Below are positions 28,301 through 42,600 of a stretch of DNA of 64,000 nucleotides, piece by piece. Source of the stretch: Seriola aureovittata (taxonomy: Eukaryota > Chordata > Actinopteri > Carangiformes > Carangidae); NCBI RefSeq assembly GCF_021018895.1, contig NC_079377.1, forward strand, positions 11,042,501 to 11,106,500, given 5' to 3'. Below the pieces are notes generated by a model that saw nothing but the letters and a program-made list of their open reading frames with translations, was not told where the DNA came from and ran no database searches. Within the stretch, counting starts at the first letter, position 1. Each line of letters opens with the position of its first letter. The translations under genes and the position numbers were made by a program.

Positions 28301-31300
28301 ATGCTTATTACATCTGAATGTGTTCATGAGAGGCTCAGCATTAAGTTAACTGCCGAAGTCAGAAAACATAAACATTTTGCACAAAACATAGATCAATGAG
28401 CATTTGCAGCCGTCTTATGTGTGCGTGATTGCAATTAATCACTATTAACGTCAAAGCATTCTCTCGACCATGAAGTGCAGGCTCACAATAGACAGCCAGA
28501 ACAAAAGTGTCAAAAGTGCATGATGTATTCCACCTTCAAAGTGGTGTTTAATTTAATTTCTAACATGTCCCAAGCTTCACTTTGTCCTCCAAGTGTTTGC
28601 CTGCAAGGAGAGAGAGTGAGTTGCTGGAGTGGAGAGCCTTTTGCAATCAAGGTTATTTGACTAAAAGTAGGAGGACAGAGGACGATGCACTGGTGACAGC
28701 CAGTATTTATCTAAGTGTCAGGAGGCTGCCATAAATTAGTGACGAAATGATGCCGCAATATCTTACTCAGCCAGATGCTCCCCACTTGGATTCCACCGAT
28801 GGATCCACAAAACTTTCCATTCCTTTAATCAAAAGTGCCACAGCACAGGGCTCTGTGGCGAGAGCTGAAATTACTGTGTGGCTGGCGACCAAAGCTTGTG
28901 CTGTGTCCAGGGGTAAAATAATTATCCTGAAAACTCTCCATCCCATGTGTTAGTCACGTATTATCAAAACAGAGGTTTGTATATTGAGTGTGTGTTAAAA
29001 AGACTTCATTCTACTTCTTTTTCACATTTTTTACTATTTTCTTCGAGCTAAATTGAACAAAACATGAACAGCAGTGATTTCTTCTGACATTTACCACACA
29101 CAGGTAAGCATGTAGTCATTTCGTACACTAAAATTAATTCTCCCTACAAGACCTTTAATATTTTTTCCACCAGTATCCAGTGAGCTTTTGCTTGATTCTA
29201 GCCAAAGGCAGCTCATTACTGCTACATCTTCTAATAACTGCTCCAAAGCCAAACGGCCCCTCAGCTTCTTTGCTAAGGTTTTCCACAAAAGCTGCTCGAG
29301 AAATGTGCCTGGCTCAGTCCTGCATCACCAAAATGATAATGATGTTGTATTTCCAGCATTACTTACTCAGAGGTTCATACAAGTTCCTTTAAAATGTGAT
29401 GGAAAATAATGTGGGCTTTATTTCCCTCTATTACTTTATGTATAAACCTTAAAGCAATACTTTGATGGCCTAAAATTATGTTGAAAATTCATGCTCAGTC
29501 TCATTTCTGTGAGCCACTAAAGAAAAGAAAATAATAAAAAGTTCCTCTCAAAACACATTAGCCCTGTTAATGGGGTGAGAATGTACAGGGTGCTGCATCC
29601 CAATGCTGTGGACTAGAGATCTAAAAAGAGCTAAAACGTCCAACTTTAAACTTACGATTTGTTAATTTTGTGAATTTTGAATTAGCTTTATTAGTAATGC
29701 TGATGATCACTAACTAACAAGGTGCATGCAGCAATCAGGAAGTGGTTTCAGTCAGGCTATATAGCTATGGAGAGCTATAAGAGGCAAACAGACAAGTGGA
29801 AGCTTCTTTCTTTCACAAAATGATGACTAATGAAACTTAACAAATGAACAACTCCTCTGTCTAGAAGTGTGGCTAAAATATTTTTGCTTCATTAGCCTAC
29901 ACTTACAAAGTGTTATGGCAGCATGTCTCCTGCCTCCCTTGTAGCTCTGCCCAGGCTGTTCCTGATTATTACTCCATGAGATGCACCTGGCTTGGGAAGG
30001 AAGGGTTTAAAAGCTCTGCCAGCATCAGAGGGACCACAGGCTTCTAGCATGAGGACTGCTGGTCTTGCTGCCTCTCAGCCAGGGGTTTTTGTTCTTGTGT
30101 TCTGTTGTGTTTTGTGTCTTTGGTAGTCTTAATTTAAAATCTTAGTCATTCTGCATATTTATGTTAAATAAACTCTATGTACTTTGTTGTTTTAGAGGTG
30201 CCTTGTGAGTCTTGTTTGGGTCACTGGGGGAGTGTTGAGCGCCCCTTAGGGCCACCCAAGGGTGGAGTATAACACAAAAGTAAACATGAGTGTATGACAT
30301 CTATACTTACTGCAAGTCTGAAATTTGATTATAGTATCAAAATTAAATACGCCTGTGAGTTTTTAATGCATTCTGGGGTCTGCAGGTTTTGCCACAGTTA
30401 GACTAAAAGATGTCCTAAAAAATGAGTTCTGTCATCAGGGCAGTTCAGTCATTTGTGACAAGATGCGAGTGTGTGAAATAAGTTTTGTGTACATCCATCC
30501 AGTGATTCTCTATCTATTATATTGCCAAACATAATACCACAGTATTTTAGGTTTTTGTATATTCACCCATGTTACAAGCAGCCAGGGTTTTCTATTATTT
30601 CAGTACAGTATTTATCACAATTTACATTATGTCTTCATGTATTTGTGTAAAAAAATATACAGTTGTTGTTATACAGTGATGGGAAGACTTTCAATTTTAT
30701 TAGATGCCTCATTAAATGCAGCACCACACACAACAATATGTCATTATTCTGATGAAGATAAGCATAAAGACATGTTCACTACTGCTTATGTCAAGTTTCT
30801 TTAACTTAATTATCATATGAAAATGAAATCAACAGAAATATATAAAAATGCATACATGTACAAAAATATTCTAAAATGTGAAAAATTATGGAATTTCTAA
30901 GAGAATAGTCAGCAGTAAATAGGTCTTGGCAGGAAAGCTTTCTTTAAGACTGGCACACACTGCTGAGTTGCATCATTGCTCCATGTCTACCAAAGGAATT
31001 TCTGTCAAATCATGTCTGATGGATGGACACGGTCTTAATCCGTGATTCCACAGATTTGAGCGGAGGCCAGACAGTCACATGACTGACTTATTAAATAAAA
31101 GTCAAAATACGCCGCTGTTCAAGGAATCAAGATAAAACACTCCATTCTCAACTTAGATTCTGTTTCACAGCATAGACTGCATATTGTCTATAAAAGAGGG
31201 GTCATGTATTAATGCTTTTTTGAGCATTAAGAGGAGGCAGAGCCAGCGAGATTGGATGACTACCATTAGGCGAGAGGAAGGGCACAGAAATATTCTAACA

Positions 31301-34300
31301 TGTGTGAAAGAAGTCATTAATGCTTGGCATTATGAAATGCATTCAAGTCTTATTTCCAAGTGTCCATTACTTAATTTGCCTCTCACTGTGTTTCATAATT
31401 GCATTTTGATGGCTGCATTCATTGCACCATGTTTGGTATGCTATTCCGGGGGCTACCTACAGTATTCATCATTATGGAAATCATATACCATAAAGAGCCA
31501 CTGAGTGTGAGTGTTTGCTAGAAGTGGGTCAAATGTTAGCTATTGTAAAGAATACAAGGAATAAACCTCACACCATTGGAGGGATTGCCTACCAGCACAG
31601 CTTTACATGCTCACATTCACTTGCATGAATAAATCAAGACCGCAGTTCTATTATTCCATTCCAGTAAGACACCATTTATGGCTGAGTAAGAAATTAAATG
31701 CCACAGAGACCTCAGATCATCCAAGAGGCTGTGCGACAGAAGCTAAAAGAACCCATGAGAACATTAAGGAGGAGAAATATTGCTCATATCTAGAGTCTTT
31801 TTTTTCAAAGATGGGGAGTTATAATCTGGACCACAATCAGTGGCGCAGAAAAAAAGCTCATTACAGTTGCAAAGAATAACTTGTAATTTCACTTCCAATT
31901 GTATAGCCCTTTATCAGACACTCTGACAATGTTTTTTTCCATGACCGCTAATCTCACAAGAAACTGACAAACATTTCTTTTTTTTATGCTGCTGCACTTC
32001 TACACTACATGCATAAGGGGATGCTCTGTTAATCAAGTCTTTCTGAAAGGACTGCAGTACAGTGCAACATCAGACACTTCACCTTCAAACATGCCACAAT
32101 TTTAAAACTATGCATGAATATGAAATGTCTAATGAATGCATGGCTTATAAATTACTTTAAAACATATCTGAAAAGTTTCATTTAGCTTTAATCACTAGAA
32201 AATCCAAAAATATCTTGTGTGTATTTTTTCTTAGTTCTAGATAAGTAGAGCTCTCCTCTTGCAGGGGTTCCTGCGCTGCACGCTCTTGATATTGGATTGG
32301 GTTTTAAGTGTTTTCATAGGAATTTAGCACATTAAGACCACAAGCTCAGTTTTAATTAACATTATTGATTTGCAGTAATTTTACTCCCCCACCCTTACCA
32401 CGCGCCATTTATCCCAAATTAATGATGGTGGGGAAATTGACACGAGGAGTCAGCAGAGCACAGGGATTATGTGTCCATGTCAGGCAGAAATAAATGGTAA
32501 AACAGGTCAGGGATGAAAAGTGGGCTGATTCTTACCCAAGTTCCCAGTCATCAAATAGGCATTGTGAAAATCCTTCATGCCCAATCCAACGATGTGGATG
32601 AATTCCTCTATGACCTGCATGAGCTCCACTGCTCCCGGATAGATCTGGACAAGATAAAAAAAAAACAAACACAAAAAGACACTTTCAATTTCAACATTGC
32701 TGCCATGACATGATTTCACAAATGCAGCAGTGTATTACTGGAAAGATAGAAGTGTGGAGCATAAAACAGGAAAAGACAGGAAACTAAAAAGCAGGCCATA
32801 AATACATATAAGAAAAGCATCACTGATATAAAGTTTGAATACTGTTGTTCAAACCACACATCTGCTAAAGTATATAAAGTTGTGAAGTACATAAAATACA
32901 AAATGAAATATTAAAACTTGTGATAGCTCAATAAATACTGAAGAAATGATAAAGAAAACCTGGAGGAGGAAGAGAAATTTAGAAATACTTTATTGTCCCA
33001 GAGGGTAAATTCGCCTTGGGCCATAGTGCAATACATAGTCTAGATATTAGATTGTTGGTTGGACAAAAAGCTATTTGAATATGTAACCTGGAGTTCTGGC
33101 AAATTGCGATGGGCTCTGTTCATTAGTTACTTACGCTTTGTAGATCAAATGATTAATCGGTTCATCAAGAAAATAATGGGCAGGTAGTTGCAACCCTAAT
33201 TGAACCATCAATGTGACATCAGCATCAGAGCTATAACCAGTGGCTTTGCAGACACTGTTGTTACCGGTTGGCTTCTCTTCTGAAAGCCTCTGCCAAGGCA
33301 AGGGTGATTGCCTGGGTTCATGTGCCGCTTCATGGACTTCAGCACTCAGTGAGAAAAATGCAGAGGCAGGAATTCAGCACCACGGTCAGCTCCACGGCTC
33401 GACCAGTGACACTGCTGGTCTGCTCAGCTCTTTCCTCCAAGTCGATAAATCAAAGGCTCGCTAATCCAATAACTGAGCTTCAAGAGACTGGGCCACTGTC
33501 CTGGCTGCCAATCTCGTGGTGATGGGTCAAATTTAATAAGAAGCTTTGATTTGGGGGGGCCACCAGTTTTTGGTCCTATGACTAGAGATTGTGAGAAACT
33601 GATTGTAGGAGTATGTGGCTATGTCATGTGCCAGACTCTAACACATTTGCCACTTTCACAAAGTATCAGCTACACAGCACAATGCTGTAACAACATCTCA
33701 AAATGTCTGTGACAGAAATGTGTTATATTACGCAAATATTATTGCAGGATTTCAACAAATGTGTGAGCGCACAATGATGATTTCAGGCAATTAGAAAGGC
33801 CTTTGAGTGGCATTTAGCAATTAACACCTCACTCAGGGTTGCTATTCAACAAATACCTGGGGCAGGTATTTCCCTCCTCGGTAACACCTTGTGTTCTGTG
33901 TGTTTGCACATGCCCATACATGTGCCGCTAAGCCAGGGAAGCAGATCAGTGATGCTGAAGTTGAGAGCCTCTGACACAGCAGAGTGAAAGCCATAGTGGG
34001 GGAGAAAAGCACATCACATCGCCCCTTCCGGCATGTCTGACGCACAGTGCAGTCATGCTCATTCTGCTGGTCTCTATGGCAACCATGAGATGTGAAGGCA
34101 GCGGAGGGAAATGGCTGCAGTGGAGGTTCTGTAGACAGAGCTCTTCCTTTCCTTGCCATGGTAACAGTGACAGGAGGTGAATATATAGTGATCTCTGCAC
34201 AGAGCCAATTCCACAGCCAGTAAAACCTCATAGTGAGGTGTTTCATCTGAGTGTTTTGAATGTCCACAGCGCGCAGTGTGTGGGTGCTGTGGAAACATGA

Positions 34301-37254
34301 GCTCAGAACACTCATTAATGCAAGAAAAGCCAGCAAGTGGGAAAATTTGAGAACTGTGAAGTCAAAGCATCGTCTGTTGAAATCATACGACGTCGCTTCG
34401 CCAGTGTCCACTTGGTGGTGGGCCAGAACTGAAGTAGAACTCCTTAGACAGGCACATTAATAACTGCAGAAATAATTAAGCATGTCACATATCTCTTCTG
34501 GGTGTTCAATCACAGAGACAACTTCTCCTATTTCCATATTTTCTCTGATCTGTCTGTCTCCATCTCTGACGCATTCTTACTGACGAAACTGCTCATTTGT
34601 GAGCCCCTCTCACCGACAACCTACCTTTGGGGCCTGCCAAACTAAAGCTGCAGTGAGTAAACACCTAATTACTGCCTGTAGAGACAGCCAGGACTGGCAC
34701 TCCTGGCAGAGTTTGAACTGCCTGCGTTACCCGCCCCCCCCCCCAAATCTTACTTGAAGTCAGGCATGCCGAAACGGTGACAAAAAAGAGATCTGACTGA
34801 TTTTAAGACACCCCCTCAGTCAAGTGTCAGCGCAGGTGATACCTAATTTAAGTCAATTTGCCAGTGAAGGTGACAGCAGAGCAGATGCCCTCTGCAGACG
34901 TGCAGTCATCACAGATGGTATCTCTGTCAGAGTCTGGATGTGCGTGATTTCAGGATTCGGGTTGTCTCATACACCAGTGGCAGTTTTGAAAACGGGAGAT
35001 GCCACCTCTCAAGCTGAGAGATGTGTCCAACAGAGGAAGTAGCCAGAAGCCAATCTCCATGGATAAACACAGCGTCAGGAAAATGTTCTGTTCTCTGCTG
35101 TTGAGGCTTTTGACCCCTACATTTGTATTGAATATTGACTGTTTTTTTTGTTTGTATAATACTAATATAATACTGCTTCACCATATGATGGGGCTGCTTT
35201 ACAATGTCAGAGAAAGACAGACAGGTTACAAAAGTCTTAGCCAGTGTGGTACAAGGAATAATATACTTAAACTGTTTGTCTGTACTATAAAATTCAACTT
35301 AAGTAATGGTCTAATCACAGTGGTTGCCATGATCTGTATCAGCTGTGAGGAACAATGTGTTTGCAGGAGGAAATGAGTCCTGCAGTGGTGATGCTTGGGC
35401 AGTCTCTGTGGCAGTGCTGCTGCCACCAAGTGGAGGTCTGAGGAACTAGCTTTCCCAAATGAGGCCAGATGTCACTCCAGCTAAATGACCCCTCACAATG
35501 ATATGGGTAAGTATAACATTATCTCAACACCAAGCCGACTTTCCTTAAGCTCTGCTGTTCAAATGGAGCAGCTGCAAAACAGGTTTTAAGATGATTTTTT
35601 TTTTTTTTTGAGGCACACAAGATTCATGCAGAAACCTGAATTATTTACTAAGTGCACTGCCATATGCCTACCTTTTGTGCATCTTCCCATTTCTCCTTAT
35701 TTTCCTCCTCCAAGAGGTTGCTGATGATTTGAAAGAAGTTCTGTGGAGATGATGAAAGGGGAAATACATAACACACCCACACACAAATATTACAGGCACT
35801 GCAGCAAGATGCTTTTTAAACCATGACAGATACACTATGCACTCAGGAATGACTTTTACGGGTAACAAACTGACATTTCTGATCGTGGGATATCTATAAA
35901 AGTAATAATGATGTTCCCTGCAGGGCCCAATAGCAACAGGAAATTTCCCACTGAACCCATGATGGTGAATGATTAGAGAAAAGATGGAATATGTGGATCA
36001 GCCCTGACGAAAATACACCTTGAACCCCTGCAGCTTGCAGCAAACATCTAATGCTAGAGGAGAGAAGCACAAGCTACAATCAGAAAAAAAAAAAAAAAAA
36101 AAAGATGAAAGGGAATGGCTGAGCAGCTGTGTGGATTGTCTTCTTCAGCAGCAGAAAGCAGGGCTGCTTGGGGTGCATGCCTGCAGTAGTAATAGGACCC
36201 CTGTCTGATCTTTAGCCTTGTTATTTCGTCTGGTCTACAATGTGCCTGAGGGAGTGGCTCTCTCTCTTGACACAGGCTATCTTGTTTTCTACTTGAATGC
36301 TTATGCTCCCTCTGGTGGTAATGTGCCCACTTTAACACTGCATTAGCGCAGAGACACACGGAGGGGGTGGGCTGGCTGACTGCTCTCCTGTCTGCCCACA
36401 CACACTATAGAGCTCTCATAATAACCAGCGACAGGATGCTTTCCTCATCTCTTAGATTTTTCCATTGTGGGAAAATGGCTGAATGGGGCCTAGGTTGTCC
36501 ATCCATGGCCGGCCACATTTGGGTTTCATTTCTGCGGAATATTAGCAGCGGACCATGCACATTACGTCCGGTGGATAAATATGATAAATGTGCATGGAAC
36601 GAGCAGCAAACTAAAGAAAAGAACATCCCTGACATTTTGTGGTCCAAATACCACCGCACTTTGGAAGTGCATAATTAAGTGAGTTGAACATTTATTTGAT
36701 TTCATTACTTACATCCGAAAATGGAGAAAAAGCCACTTAAGTCCTATCATATTCAAAGATGCCGCAGCTCTAATAATGATGTATGTCTTGCATCAGTGGA
36801 TAGGATATCACTGTAGGTTAGGTTGTTTTTTTCCCCCTTTCATTATGTGATTTTCTTTTTATCTAATTTTTTTTTTTTTTCATTTCCTCTCCTTCAGACC
36901 AGGAGATCTGTATAACACATAAGAATATGAGCAAATCTTAATATTCAATATACTGAAAAAGCTTATTAGTCAGCAGATGCTCTACTCTTTTATGGGACTT
37001 TAAAGCCAAGTGAACTTTCACATTATTAAAAGTAGAAATTATTTCTACCTCCATACAGAAAATGGCTGATACTTTCCTAATGTTCTGGCAGTATTGCTCA
37101 TATGTCTACACAGAACAACAACAACAAGCTTGATACAGTAACAAAGCAAGATTAGAAACTCGCACAAGAACTATAACAGAGAATTAGGTTTTTCATTAAC
37201 TCACAGAACCAATTACTTCCTTCCCATTTAGTATGAGCCAAACACAGACCAAAG

Positions 37255-37290
<36 letters not shown>

Positions 37291-37306
37291 TTCTGTATGT
37301 TGTTAT

Positions 37307-37372
<66 letters not shown>

Positions 37373-39597
37373 CAGGCACGTAGGACTGTACAAAGACTCA
37401 CGAGACGGGTGTCTTTGAAAATGACACAGCTCTGAGGACATAAATTATCTTATTGGCAATGGAGGCGGAGCTTTAGCTGTAATCTCCATCATCCTATTGA
37501 CATAAAGAGGATCAAGACTGCAGTCAACCCCAGCATGATGAGATGAAATGGTTTAGGATGTGGAGGAGATCTCTTGATACAATAGAGCCACGGGATGTGT
37601 TTGTCAGCCTTTGTGCTATTTCAGACACGGTACAAAATGTTTTTTTGTGTAACGTGTATCAAATGTTAGCCTTATCCAATTGATTATTCTGTCTAAATAG
37701 ATACATTTCTAAGCACACAGCCTCGGATATGAACATATTTCCATGACTACATGTTCAAATGCAACCACGGTCCACTTACTTGCACATCATCTGAAGACGG
37801 CTCATAGCTGGCCCTCTTGAAGGTCTCCGTCACATTGCGAAGGATCTCCACGGAAGACAGCAGGTCACCAGCGTAGAAGTTTCTCCTCTGGGTGAGGTCC
37901 AGCAGGTTTTTCGTGACCTGGGACATCCCATCCCCCGCCAGCATCCTCTGGCCCTTAGCAAGGTGCCCCTGAACCTCCAAAAACAGGAGAAGACAGTACT
38001 TGGGGCATCGATGTCCACAGGTTTGCATGATACGTGCTAAGCTACACATTCGGAGTAAATGGAGTGAAAAAAAAAAAAAAAACAACAGGAAGAAAGACTC
38101 TGCTCTCTAAGGCCTTTTCTGTGACGCTTATATCTAAGCCGGGCCGAAATGTATTCTGCCTCGCAGATATTTTGAAATGAGCCAATATGAATAAAAGAGT
38201 TAACTGGAGCAGAAGACACACATTTAGGCAGAAATGGCACAGTGAAATGACATCTCACATCATTGCACAGGCTTTATGTCCATAAATACACGTTCACAGG
38301 TGCAGCGCTATATGTGCTATCTCAGCTCTTCTGAATTATTTTATTTTTAACAGAGACGGAGGGTTACCAAAATTACCTATTCTAGTGGAAGTGCTGTTAT
38401 GTATCCAGGCTAGATGCATACACAGTAAAGCAAAAATATGTTTAAAAATAGTGCAATAAACTCTACTCAGACTTTAATAAAAAACTATTTTTTGGGGATC
38501 AAAATGTCTCATCTTGCATGCAATGAAAAAGGGATCAGAAAAACACGAGTTCACACCAGTTCTTTTAGCTGAAAAGAACTGATTCTATTAAACACAAGAT
38601 TGTTAACAGTCAATGAGTTTCATTACTTGTGTTACCTGGTTTCTCTATGGTGTAATACTTGTTTTGAATAAAAAGAGAAAGTATTGTAATTTATTGTAAT
38701 TGTTTTGTAGCAGTAATTTATTGTTATCATTATTTTAGATGAACTTTAAAAAGACAGTAAAGTGCAAAAGAGCAATAATAGTTCTTCCAGTGCTTATAAA
38801 AGTACAACGTGTTTCTTCCAGTATCAGGAATAATTGCAATTTGTTTCTGTTTCTGTTTTCTGGGATTCTAGTAAATGAACAAAGACAAACACAGATGAGA
38901 ACATGCCAGAAACACTAACTCAAACTGTTTAAGGACTTGACTATGACCATTCATTACAAAGACAAAAATGGCAAAATCACTGTTTCAATTTGCTCTTCCA
39001 TTGAAAGTGCTTAATCTTTGGCTACATTGTGATGAGAATGGGGGGAGAAGGAGGAGGGGGGCACTGGGGAGGTAATTTATGATGCATTGGAAACAGAGGC
39101 TGTGAGAGGGAGCTGACTTTGCACCTACTGATTGCTGCAAGTATCTGAATTCATTTGTTATGCATCGAGCATAGCTGGGCTGCTCCCAGAAGGCCATACC
39201 ACGGTGATCCAAAGAGCAGCGTCGACTAGTGGTGCCTGTGGAGGAGGTGGAGACAGCGACAGATTTGGAGAGGAAAAGGAGTGAGGGACGGATGAGAGGG
39301 GAGATGAGGATGGAGAGTGTAGAGGTGGGGATGGGGGAGAGAGAGGGGTGGGGGGTGGGGGGAGGGATTAAGACCAAAGGAGAGCCAAAAGAAAGGCAGA
39401 TGGAAGTGGCGGAATGGAGGGAGTTGGATACAGGAAGAGGGGAAGGACAGAAGAGAAGAGGAGGACAGATTTATTAAATATTTTACAGAGAGACTTATCC
39501 TGTCCTTTTTGTCCATTTCTGTTGCCCATCACTCACCATCAAAATCCGATGTCACCCATTACACATTTTGCGGTGGATTCAAGGCACATTTTCGAAA

Positions 39598-39636
<39 letters not shown>

Positions 39637-42600
39637 CGCCCGAAGGAAAGTGCTGCTCTATTTGAACAACTGGTTTATATGTATTATAAGCAACAGACAC
39701 AGGCTTTTAATATATGTACTGTGTGCCGTATTAATACGAGTTCCAGTGGCTTACTCAGGCGTGCAGCAGCTCAGCTGTGATAGCTGTCAGGCATTTAAAC
39801 AGTGATCCCGAAATAGCAGAACCACCCAATATCCACCCACATCCCCATACAAATCCTACATAGGGGTCCAACATCACACCTTCCCAGCTGTCGACCTGGT
39901 GGAGTGCACTTCACACATCACCCCACCGCTCCAACACAGGTGCTTGACATCCTGAGGAAAACTCCCACAGAACAAAACATTTCCCCTGGCATCCGTGCTT
40001 CAGATAAACCCATTGCTATCTCTTGTTCTCTCTCTCTCTCTCTCTCTCTCTCCTCCTCTGTCTTTCACACACTAACACACACAGACAGAGAGAGATCAAA
40101 ACCACACCTCCTACACCCACCTTCTCCACCGCTACTACCTGGTGAAGACACGAGTGCACACAAAACATCGCTATGTGCCAGGAGCGCCCATGCAGCACAA
40201 TGAGACAACCCAGAGGGCAACAGGAGCGGCCCATTGCTTTACACTGCGCTGAGCATTCGTCTCCATCCAAACTGGCTTCACCTGGGAGGTTTTATTTGCT
40301 TCCTTTTGTTATGAATGTCAACACTCAAAAAAATATTTCCACATTTGTATTCGATCATGCCCCGAGTCCTCACACTCAAAAAAAAAAAAAGGTGGTAACG
40401 TGTGTTTTATGATGGTTTGATACTGAGAAATTAGGGATTCACTTCAGCGTTCAGAGTTTCTTAAAGGTCATTGTAAACTGAGAGAAATTGTGCTTTAACT
40501 GAGAAGTGGCAAAAAGACACAAAGCACTAAGAAGAGGCTGAATTCAAGAATTGTTTTACACTGACAAGGATGACAGCTACTTAAGCACAGATGAGATTTT
40601 TATGTATTAACTTGAAACACTAGTTCAATTCAACACTTACAGAAAGACTGTTTTTTTTTAATGATATTAGTTATTTGGCCCTCTAATGACCTGTAGTCTG
40701 CTCTCATTTTAGTATTATACTGCATGATGCAATTTTAATGTGAATTCAGCAGTACTGGAAGATACAAATTGCCCAAGGCCAAAAATCATTGTAATGTGAA
40801 ATGCGTAGACCTTTTTTTTTTGTTTGCACAACACTTTTGCAGAGAAAATTCACAATTTTTAGAAAAAAAAAAAAGGTTTATTAGCTGTACCCTGTAAAAC
40901 AAAACCTAACCCCACACTTGCTGCTGTTTCATAATAAAAACTGTCTCTAAGCATTACAGGAACCTTTTCCTGCACTAACCCAGACATCTCTGTCATCCTT
41001 TCTCCCATCAGTTTTGTGAATTTGGTACATTTCAACACATCAACATTTAATTTTTTTTAGTTTTATATTAATATTTAAAATAAATGTTTTGTTTTTTTTC
41101 TTCAGTTATTTAGAATTGGATCGCTCTCGGGTTTGATCCACATGGTGGGATGAAACGGGGTCAGTGAGGGAAACATGAGGCTTCCACTGTGCTTTTGGAC
41201 CACTCTGTCATCTGTCCTCGCATCACCAGTGATGTATGTAGAGTAGGTTGTCTATGAAATACAGGCCAGCGGATGATGTGCTTGATCAGAACCAAGGCTG
41301 CACTCCACAGAGGCATTGACCTGTCGCTGTCCAGTTTTACGGCATCCTCAACCCGGCTGCCATTAGAGGAGAATTCTTATTCAAACAATCCTTCCTCAAG
41401 ACAGAAGGCTAAAACAGTGTTTACCACCCGAGGAGTTAAGAGATAAAAAACACAGCCTGACAAGGATTTTGTGTTGAGCTGAATATCATCACAAATATCT
41501 TATTGGATTATTAGACTGGTTAAAGTGAATCCCTTGCATTGAAACAGCTACTAGTAAATACTGAACACACGTCACAAATAAAATTCCCCCTGTAATTCTA
41601 CAGGATGGCATCTAATTTATTTGCTAGAGGAGTACAGGATCATTTTCCTCTGCATTAACCTGTGATAAGTTGGTTTAATAGCTTGTGGTTCTGTTGCTTT
41701 AATTGCTGCCTGTTTCAGCTGGATGACTTGAACTTCAATTGATAATTGAGATTTGGGGCTCTCATTAGACATGCATATAAATAGCAGCAGATGAGCTTTT
41801 ACATGCAAAACCTCTTCTACAAAGTAACTAGTAACTTCAGGTGTCAGTGGAGTAAAAAAGTTCACTTTAAAAAAAAAAAAAAAGCTTGAAAAATGTAAAT
41901 ACTTGAAAATGACAGTGTTAGACTGGATGCGTATTTTAAAGGTACTCAGTACGTTTGACATTTTAAAACGTACTGGTTGTTTAGGATTACTTCACACTAC
42001 ACAGTTAAACCAAAAGAGTAACAGAGAAACGGAAGAATCATGTGCAAATCCTGTATCTTACTGTATAATTAAAGAAATCCAGGATTCTAATTTATAAAGT
42101 GCCATGTCATGTTTTGTGTTTTAGCCCCTCACGGAACCTCAGAGTCACCCAGTCTCCTCGAGAAAGGCTGGCCAGTTAGACAGAAGGCTGCTCTAAGTTT
42201 ACTTTGTGTGTTTACAAGCGTGTGAACCTTTGCTTGAGTGATACAAAGTGAACAAACTCATCTGCTGTGAGTACGTATCCTCTCCACTTTTCCTCCCCTC
42301 TTGCCTCTGGTGGCAGTTGTCATCCATGATGACCGAGGCCGCGCTGACTCCCCTGCACTGGGTGCAGTTCCTATGATGACCTTGATGACGCCAGCGACTA
42401 CGGCTGAGTAGGCGCTGATGCCCTTAACACATTTGGACGCTTCACCCAAGCAGTCTTGCTGCATTCGTGTCACACATTTTGTTATGCTGCCTGTGTTGAT
42501 CAATATTTCATCTTTGTTTACCCGCTCTCAGCAGCCATTACATTTCTGACTGCCCTGAAAAGGAGGAGGTCTAACCGAGGGGGGTTTGGTTTTTCTTTTC

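Larger units (their letters stand above)
25816..32535 (-). other. ADGRB3 intron between GAIN subdomains A and B
   Basis: 6.7 kb. Holds the MITE-like repeat at 26211-26555, a TG microsatellite at 28024-28050, a possible LTR-like fragment at about 29931-30275, and AT-rich blocks near 31180-31450 and 32290-32460 with many homeodomain-type words. No exon recognised. Confidence 0.82.

Noticed and set aside
33240..33522. Overlapping plus-strand open frames of 74 and 84 codons
   Set aside because: Two frames open at once, no known motif; looks like chance in a locally GC-richer stretch.
33842..34411. 189-codon open frame on the minus strand, the longest in the window
   Set aside because: No domain, no recognisable homology, three other frames also open nearby, and it sits inside an ADGRB3 intron without convincing splice sites or promoter.
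37196..37441. Open frames of Thr-His and Cys-Val repeats
   Set aside because: Artefacts of translating the CA/GT microsatellites.
37968..37974. Alternative acceptor TTCAG|GGGCAC for the first GAIN exon
   Set aside because: It keeps frame but loses the V-Q pair aligned with human I-K; the GGAG|GTTCAG acceptor gives the expected length. A NAGNAG-like minor use is not excluded.
39125..39129. Alternative donor GTAG|GTGCAA for the second HormR exon
   Set aside because: It would add four bases and break the frame into the GAIN exon; the CAATCA|GTAGGT donor keeps it and matches the expected residues.
39226..39516. Pro/Ser/Leu-rich open frame on the minus strand
   Set aside because: Translation of the low-complexity pyrimidine tract next to the HormR exon.
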